Shown: positions 58,969 to 64,000 of the stretch, piece by piece
Layout of the letters: each line of letters opens with the position of its first letter
Numbering within the stretch: the stretch's first letter is position 1
Source: CBFFRJ01 sp963530515
Lineage (GTDB): Bacteria > Pseudomonadota > Gammaproteobacteria > Enterobacterales > Enterobacteriaceae
Length of the DNA: 64,000 nt
Assembly: GCA_963530515.1 (NCBI GenBank)
Contig: CAUSEC010000024.1
Coordinates: forward strand, 1 to 64,000
Reading direction: 5' to 3'
Position numbers and translations under genes: made by a program
Notes under the pieces: model-generated
The model's database searches: none
Told to the model about the DNA's origin: nothing
The model's input: the letters and a program-made list of their open reading frames with translations, nothing else

Positions 58969-60843
58969 ATGAAAGGACAAGAAACGCGCGGTTTCCAGTC
59001 AGAAGTTAAACAACTCCTGCACCTGATGATCCATTCCCTGTATTCCAATAAAGAAATCTTCCTGCGCGAGCTAATCTCCAACGCCTCAGATGCGGCGGAT
59101 AAACTGCGTTTTCGCGCGCTGTCCAAACCGGATCTGTATGAAGGCGATGGCGATCTGCGCGTTCGCGTCTCCTTTAACAAAGAGAACCGCACGCTGACCA
59201 TCGCCGATAACGGTATCGGCATGAGCCGCGATGAAGTGATTGAAAACCTCGGCACCATCGCTAAATCTGGCACCAAATCTTTCCTCGAATCCATGGGTTC
59301 AGACCAGGCAAAAGACAGCCAGCTGATTGGTCAGTTCGGTGTCGGTTTCTACTCGGCGTTTATCGTCGCAGACAAAGTGTCTGTACGCACCCGTGCTGCG
59401 GGCGAAAGTGCTGAAAACGGCGTGTTCTGGGAATCCCAGGGCGAAGGTGAATACACCGTTGCCGACATCACTAAAGAAGACCGTGGGACTGAAATCACCC
59501 TGCACCTGCGTGAAGGCGAAGACGATTTCCTCGATGACTGGCGCGTGCGTTCGGTGATCGGCAAATATTCCGACCACATTGCCCTGCCGGTTGAAATTGA
59601 AAAACAGGAAGACGTCGACGGTGAGACCGTGGTGTCCTGGGAAAAAATCAACAAAGCGCAGGCGCTGTGGACGCGCAGCAAGTCTGAAATCAAAGACGAA
59701 GAGTACAACGAATTCTACAAGCACATTGCCCACGACTTCACCGACCCGCTGGCCTGGAGCCATAACCGCGTGGAAGGGAAGCAGGAATACACCAGCCTGC
59801 TGTTCATACCGTCTCAGGCACCGTGGGACATGTGGAACCGTGACCACAAGCATGGGCTGAAACTCTATGTGCAGCGCGTGTTTATCATGGACGAAGCCGA
59901 GCAGTTCATGCCGAACTACCTGCGTTTCGTGCGTGGTCTCATCGATTCCAACGATCTGCCGCTGAACGTGTCCCGCGAGATCCTGCAGGACAGCACCGTC
60001 ACCCGCAACCTGCGCAATGCGCTGACCAAGCGTGCGCTGCAGATGCTGGAAAAACTGGCAAAAGATGATGCGGAAAAATACCAGGGCTTCTGGCAACAGT
60101 TTGGTCTGGCGCTGAAAGAAGGCCCGGCGGAAGATAACGCAAACCAGCAGACGATTGCCAAACTGCTGCGTTTTGCCTCCACCCACAACGATTCTTCTGA
60201 ACAAACTGTGTCGCTGGATGACTATATCTCGCGCATGAAAGAAGGCCAGGAGAAGATCTACTTCATCACGGCCGACAGCTACGCCGCAGCGAAAAGCAGC
60301 CCGCACCTGGAGCTGTTGCGCAAGAAAGGTATTGAGGTTCTGCTGCTCTCCGATCGTATCGATGAGTGGATGATGAGCTACCTGACTGAATTTGACGGCA
60401 AATCCTTCCAGTCCGTGTCGAAAGCGGATGAGTCACTGGATAAACTGGCCGACGAAGTGGATGAAAGCGTCAAAGAGGCGGAAAAAGCCCTTGAGCCGTT
60501 CGTTGAGCGCGTAAAAACCCTGCTGGGTGAGCGTGTGAAAGAAGTCCGTCTGACCCACCGTCTGACTGACACCCCGGCGATCGTCACTACCGACAACGAC
60601 GAAATGAGCACCCAGATGGCGAAACTGTTTGCCGCTGCGGGCCAGAGCGTGCCGGAAGTGAAATACATCTTTGAACTGAACCCGGATCACCCGCTGGTGA
60701 AACGTACCGCAGACACCACGGACGAAGCGAAGTTTAGTGAGTGGGTTGAACTGTTAATGGATCAGGCGCTGTTCGCGGAACGCGGCACCCTGGAAGATCC
60801 GAACCTGTTTATCCGTCGTATGAACCAACTGCTGCTGTCCTGA
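58969..60843 (+). CDS. htpG: Molecular chaperone HtpG (Hsp90)
   Basis: 624-residue Hsp90 homologue, E. coli length. The N-terminal GHKL ATPase has catalytic Glu34 (LRELISNASDA), DNGIGM and GQFGVGFYS; middle and C-terminal dimerisation domains follow. The start MKGQETRGFQSEVKQ at 58969 replaces an in-frame upstream ATG. Confidence 0.98.
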   Translation: MKGQETRGFQSEVKQLLHLMIHSLYSNKEIFLRELISNASDAADKLRFRALSKPDLYEGDGDLRVRVSFNKENRTLTIADNGIGMSRDEVIENLGTIAKSGTKSFLESMGSDQAKDSQLIGQFGVGFYSAFIVADKVSVRTRAAGESAENGVFWESQGEGEYTVADITKEDRGTEITLHLREGEDDFLDDWRVRSVIGKYSDHIALPVEIEKQEDVDGETVVSWEKINKAQALWTRSKSEIKDEEYNEFYKHIAHDFTDPLAWSHNRVEGKQEYTSLLFIPSQAPWDMWNRDHKHGLKLYVQRVFIMDEAEQFMPNYLRFVRGLIDSNDLPLNVSREILQDSTVTRNLRNALTKRALQMLEKLAKDDAEKYQGFWQQFGLALKEGPAEDNANQQTIAKLLRFASTHNDSSEQTVSLDDYISRMKEGQEKIYFITADSYAAAKSSPHLELLRKKGIEVLLLSDRIDEWMMSYLTEFDGKSFQSVSKADESLDKLADEVDESVKEAEKALEPFVERVKTLLGERVKEVRLTHRLTDTPAIVTTDNDEMSTQMAKLFAAAGQSVPEVKYIFELNPDHPLVKRTADTTDEAKFSEWVELLMDQALFAERGTLEDPNLFIRRMNQLLLS

Positions 60844-60856
60844 TCGCCATAATGTA

Positions 60857-60889
60857 AGGCCGGATGGCGCTAACGCTTATCCGGCCTAC
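60857..60889. repeat. REP/PU element 1 downstream of htpG
   Basis: Palindromic unit with arms AGGCCGGAT and ATCCGGCCT around GGCGCTAACGCTT, the typical enterobacterial REP core. It begins about 14 bp after the htpG stop. Confidence 0.85.
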
Positions 60890-60903
60890 AACATCTCGTG
60901 ATC

Positions 60904-60940
60904 GTAGGCCGGATAAGGTGCTTACACCGCTTTCCGGCAT
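60904..60940. repeat. REP/PU element 2 downstream of htpG
   Basis: Second imperfect REP starting GTAGGCCGGATAAG and ending CTTTCCGGCAT, 15 bp from the first. The pair forms a BIME-like unit that may stabilise the htpG mRNA 3' end. Confidence 0.8.
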
Positions 60941-61074
60941 TTTCTCTCCTTATTTTTTGTTTTCCCACCGTTAACCGTTTCAGCTGCCTCACCTTCCTTG
61001 AGCCATAAGCATTCTGGTGGTATGGTTTAGCGCTTTTTTGAAAATTTGAATCGACTTTTGAGGGGATTTCCGCA

Positions 61075-61719
61075 ATGCGTATTATTCTGCTTGGCGCTCC
61101 GGGCGCGGGTAAAGGAACTCAGGCACAGTTCATTATGGAGAAATACGGTATTCCGCAAATCTCCACGGGCGACATGCTCCGTGCTGCTGTGAAATCGGGC
61201 AGCGAGCTCGGCAAGCAAGCAAAAGACATCATGGACGCTGGTAAACTGGTAACTGACGAACTGGTTATCGCCCTGGTGAAAGAGCGTATTACCCAGGAAG
61301 ATTGCCGTAACGGTTTCCTGCTCGACGGTTTCCCGCGCACCATTCCGCAGGCTGATGCCATGAAAGAAGCCGGTATCAACGTCGATTATGTTCTGGAATT
61401 CGATGTGCCGGACGAACTGATCGTTGACCGTATCATTGGTCGTCGCGTACACGCCGCTTCCGGCCGTGTTTACCACATCAAATTCAATCCGCCGAAAGTT
61501 GAAGGCAAAGACGACGTGACCGGCGAAGAGCTGACCACCCGTAAAGACGACCAGGAAGAGACCGTGCGTAAGCGCCTGGTGGAATATCATCAGATGACCG
61601 CTCCGCTGATTGGTTACTACTCGAAAGAAGCACAGGCGGGCAACACCCAGTACGCCAAAGTTGACGGGACGAAACCTGTCGCTGAAGTGCGCGCCGAGCT
61701 GGAAAAAATCCTCGGCTAA
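61075..61719 (+). CDS. adk: Adenylate kinase
   Basis: 214 residues, E. coli length. The P-loop GAPGAGKGTQ, the AMP-binding STGDMLR, the DGFPRT motif and the LID domain (about 122-159) are present. It balances AMP, ADP and ATP. GAGGGGA precedes the ATG. A short GC hairpin at 61728-61750 follows the stop. Confidence 0.98.
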   Translation: MRIILLGAPGAGKGTQAQFIMEKYGIPQISTGDMLRAAVKSGSELGKQAKDIMDAGKLVTDELVIALVKERITQEDCRNGFLLDGFPRTIPQADAMKEAGINVDYVLEFDVPDELIVDRIIGRRVHAASGRVYHIKFNPPKVEGKDDVTGEELTTRKDDQEETVRKRLVEYHQMTAPLIGYYSKEAQAGNTQYAKVDGTKPVAEVRAELEKILG

Positions 61720-61832
61720 GTCTTACCCATCCCCGACGCCCGTCGGGGATGATTTAACAATCGCTGCAATTGGTTTCGTTTACGCGCTTTTCAGTTACAA
61801 TCATTAACCAGTTCAATGGTTAAGAGGCGCGA

Positions 61833-62795
61833 ATGAGTCAGGCGAAAACAGGTATTCTGCTGGCCAATCTTGGTACCCCCGAAGCACCCACTCCCGATGC
61901 GGTAAAACGCTACCTTCGTCAGTTCTTAAGTGACCGTCGCGTTGTTGATACCTCACCTTTGCTGTGGTGGCCGCTGCTGCGCGGCGTCATTCTGCCGATT
62001 CGCTCCCCCCGTGTTGCCAAACTCTATCAGTCCGTCTGGATGGAAGAGGGCTCACCGCTTATGGTTTTCAGCCGCCGACAGCAACAGGCGCTGGCGGCCC
62101 GGCTTGATGATGTGCCCGTCGCACTGGGCATGAGCTACGGCTCGCCGTCGCTGGAAAGCGCGGTCGATGAGCTGCTGGCGCAGGACGTTGACCACATTGT
62201 CGTGCTGCCGCTTTATCCACAGTACTCCTGCTCCACCGTTGCGGCGGTGTGGGATGAACTGGGGCGCATTCTGGCGAAAAAGCGTCAGATACCCGGCATC
62301 TCGTTTATCCGCGATTATGCTGACGAACAGGCTTACATTGCCGCGCTGGCTAACAGCGTACGCGCCTCCTTTGCCCGTCATGGTGAGCCGGACGTGCTGC
62401 TGCTCTCCTATCATGGCATTCCCCAGCGTTATGCTGATGAAGGGGATGATTACCCGCAGCGCTGCCGTGACACCACCCGCGAGCTGGTTTCCGCCCTGGA
62501 ACTGCCGCCCGAAAAGGTCATGATGACCTTCCAGTCACGCTTTGGCCGCGAACCCTGGTTGACGCCTTACACCGATGAAACCATGAAAATGTTAGGTGAG
62601 AAGGGCGTGAAGCATATTCAGGTGATGTGCCCGGGCTTTTCCGCCGATTGCCTGGAAACGCTGGAAGAAATTGCCGTGCAGAACCAGGAGTTCTTCCTCG
62701 AAGCGGGGGGAGAGAAATACGAATATATTCCTGCGCTTAATGATTCCCCCGATCATATCGAGATGATGGTCAGTCTCACCGAGAAATATCGCTAA
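61833..62795 (+). CDS. hemH: Ferrochelatase HemH
   Basis: 320 residues, E. coli length; inserts ferrous iron into protoporphyrin IX at the last step of haem synthesis. The signature LSYHGIPQRYADEGDDYPQRC contains the conserved catalytic His, and PGFSADCLETLEEI the conserved acidic region. Follows adk. In E. coli aes lies next on the opposite strand; here gsk follows directly. Confidence 0.97.
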   Translation: MSQAKTGILLANLGTPEAPTPDAVKRYLRQFLSDRRVVDTSPLLWWPLLRGVILPIRSPRVAKLYQSVWMEEGSPLMVFSRRQQQALAARLDDVPVALGMSYGSPSLESAVDELLAQDVDHIVVLPLYPQYSCSTVAAVWDELGRILAKKRQIPGISFIRDYADEQAYIAALANSVRASFARHGEPDVLLLSYHGIPQRYADEGDDYPQRCRDTTRELVSALELPPEKVMMTFQSRFGREPWLTPYTDETMKMLGEKGVKHIQVMCPGFSADCLETLEEIAVQNQEFFLEAGGEKYEYIPALNDSPDHIEMMVSLTEKYR

Positions 62796-62858
62796 TCGCT
62801 TGCCGGGCAGGGAATGTGCTACCCTTTCCGGCTGACTCCTCAGCCTGTAATGACGACC

Positions 62859-64000
62859 ATGAAATTTCCCGGTAAACGCAAATCCAAACACTATTTCCCT
62901 GTTAATGCTCGCGATCCTTTGCTGCAACAAATCCAGCCTGAAAATGAGACGACGGCCACCTGGGTGGTGGGTATCGATCAGACGCTGGTGGACATTGAAG
63001 CCAAAGTGGATGACGCCTTTATCGCGCGTTATGGATTGAGTGCCGGTCATTCATTGGTGATTGCCGATGACGTAGCGGAAGCCCTGTATCAGGAGCTGGT
63101 ACGCGACAACCTCATTACCCATCAGTTTGCCGGTGGCACCATCGGTAACACCATGCACAACTATTCCGTGCTGGCGGATGACCGTTCCGTCCTGCTGGGA
63201 GTGATGTGTAATAACATCGAGATTGGCAGCTACGCCTATCGCTACCTGTGCAATACCTCCAGCCGCACCGATCTCAACTATCTGCAGGGTGTGGACGGGG
63301 CGATTGGTCGCTGCTTCACGCTTATCAGCGACTCCGGTGAGCGTACCTTCGCCATCAGTCCGGGTCTCATGAATCAGCTTCGTGCCGAGAGCATTCCAGA
63401 GTCAGTGATTGCCGGTGCGTCAGCACTGGTGCTGACGGCTTACCTGGTGCGCTGTAACCCTGGCGAACCGATGCCGGACGCCACGATGCAGGCGATTAAC
63501 TACGCTAAAAAACACAACGTGCCGGTGGTGCTGACCCTGGGCACCAAATACGTTATTGCCGACAACCCGCAGTGGTGGCGTGATTTCCTCAAAGAGCACG
63601 TGTCGATTCTGGCAATGAACGAAGAAGAAGCCCATGCGCTGACCGGCGAGAGCGATCCGCTGGTGGCGTCGGATAAGGCGTTAGACTGGGTGGATCTGGT
63701 GCTGTGTACCGCAGGCCCGATTGGCCTGTATATGGCCGGTTTCACCGAAGAGGAAGCTAAACGCAAAACTCAGCATCCGCTGCTGCCGGGGGCGATCGCT
63801 GAATTTAACCAGTTTGAGTTCAGCCGCGCGATGCGTCATAAAGATTGTGTTAACCCGCTGCGTATCTTCTCGCACATTGCGCCTTACATGGGCGGCCCGG
63901 AAAAAATCATGAACACCAACGGAGCAGGTGACGGCGCACTGGCGGCCTTGTTGCATGACATTACCGCCAATAACTACCACCGCCTGAACGTACCTAACTC
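62859..64000 (+). CDS. gsk: Inosine-guanosine kinase Gsk (partial, 3' end outside)
   Basis: The first 380 codons of the 434-residue PfkB-family kinase that phosphorylates guanosine and inosine in purine salvage. MKFPGKRKSKHYFPVNARDP and the catalytic GAGDGALAALL (general base Asp) are intact. The start at 62859 matches E. coli; an in-frame ATG at 62850 is an alternative. Runs off the window edge. Confidence 0.97.
   Translation, partial: MKFPGKRKSKHYFPVNARDPLLQQIQPENETTATWVVGIDQTLVDIEAKVDDAFIARYGLSAGHSLVIADDVAEALYQELVRDNLITHQFAGGTIGNTMHNYSVLADDRSVLLGVMCNNIEIGSYAYRYLCNTSSRTDLNYLQGVDGAIGRCFTLISDSGERTFAISPGLMNQLRAESIPESVIAGASALVLTAYLVRCNPGEPMPDATMQAINYAKKHNVPVVLTLGTKYVIADNPQWWRDFLKEHVSILAMNEEEAHALTGESDPLVASDKALDWVDLVLCTAGPIGLYMAGFTEEEAKRKTQHPLLPGAIAEFNQFEFSRAMRHKDCVNPLRIFSHIAPYMGGPEKIMNTNGAGDGALAALLHDITANNYHRLNVPN

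Noticed and set aside
1..64000. tRNA, rRNA, CRISPR, insertion sequences or integrase genes
   Set aside because: None was seen on reading both strands. The accessory blocks lack recognisable mobility genes or obvious attachment repeats.

Overview
This 64 kb window is chromosomal DNA from a member of the Enterobacteriaceae. Gene order and protein sequences follow the Escherichia coli segment from ampG-bolA to gsk almost gene for gene. The accessory cargo (lacI-lacZ beside ffs, a CcdA-type cysteine desulfhydrase divergent from decR, and a MetNIQ-like operon with a 2-oxoglutarate oxygenase) points to an Enterobacter, Lelliottia or Leclercia-like genome rather than Escherichia. The species is inferred, not demonstrated.

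Layout. 1-552 is an AT-rich intergenic region with a near-perfect PdhR operator, probably the cyoABCDE control region. 0.5-13.4 kb is conserved core: ampG and yajG (minus strand), bolA, tig, clpP-clpX, lon, hupB, ppiD, ybaV and fadM. These are separated by clear terminators, with sigma-32 promoters in front of clpP and lon. 13.4-24.9 kb holds queC, a fused deletion scar joining the remains of ybaE and cof, a divergent cysteine-detoxification pair, mdlAB, the sigma-54/NtrC-controlled glnK-amtB operon, tesB, ybaY and ybaZ. At 25.1 kb lies ffs (4.5S RNA), followed by a (TTCTC)9 microsatellite.

25.5-30.5 kb is an insertion relative to E. coli between ffs and ybaA: a tiny two-gene operon of unknown function, then lacI-lacZ without lacY or lacA but with its operators and CRP site preserved. 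30.6-33.1 kb holds ybaA, a flavin-reductase-like gene and pdeB. 33.2-43.0 kb is a second accessory block between pdeB and ylaC. It has three parts: a GntR regulator, ManD-like dehydratase and PTS IIBC locus; an operon of 2-oxoglutarate oxygenase, binding protein, ATPase and permease behind a previously unlisted poly-cysteine leader ORF; and Zur-boxed zinc-free ribosomal protein paralogues (rpmE2-rpmJ2) followed by a GNAT acetyltransferase and divergent MocR regulator with an 11-bp inverted repeat.

43.0-64 kb returns to core order: ylaC, maa, hha-tomB, acrAB/acrR with its operator, mscK, ybaM, priC, ybaN, apt, dnaX (with its programmed frameshift), ybaB-recR, htpG (sigma-32 promoter), two REP elements, adk, hemH and the start of gsk. 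The gene aes, which separates hemH and gsk in E. coli, is absent.

The strongest candidate for something under-described is the 36.8-40.1 kb operon. Its leader encodes Met-Met-Arg-Cys-Cys-Cys, overlaps the first structural gene, and predicts cysteine-responsive control of an organosulfur scavenging system whose substrate is unknown. No tRNA, rRNA, CRISPR array, insertion sequence or prophage was seen.
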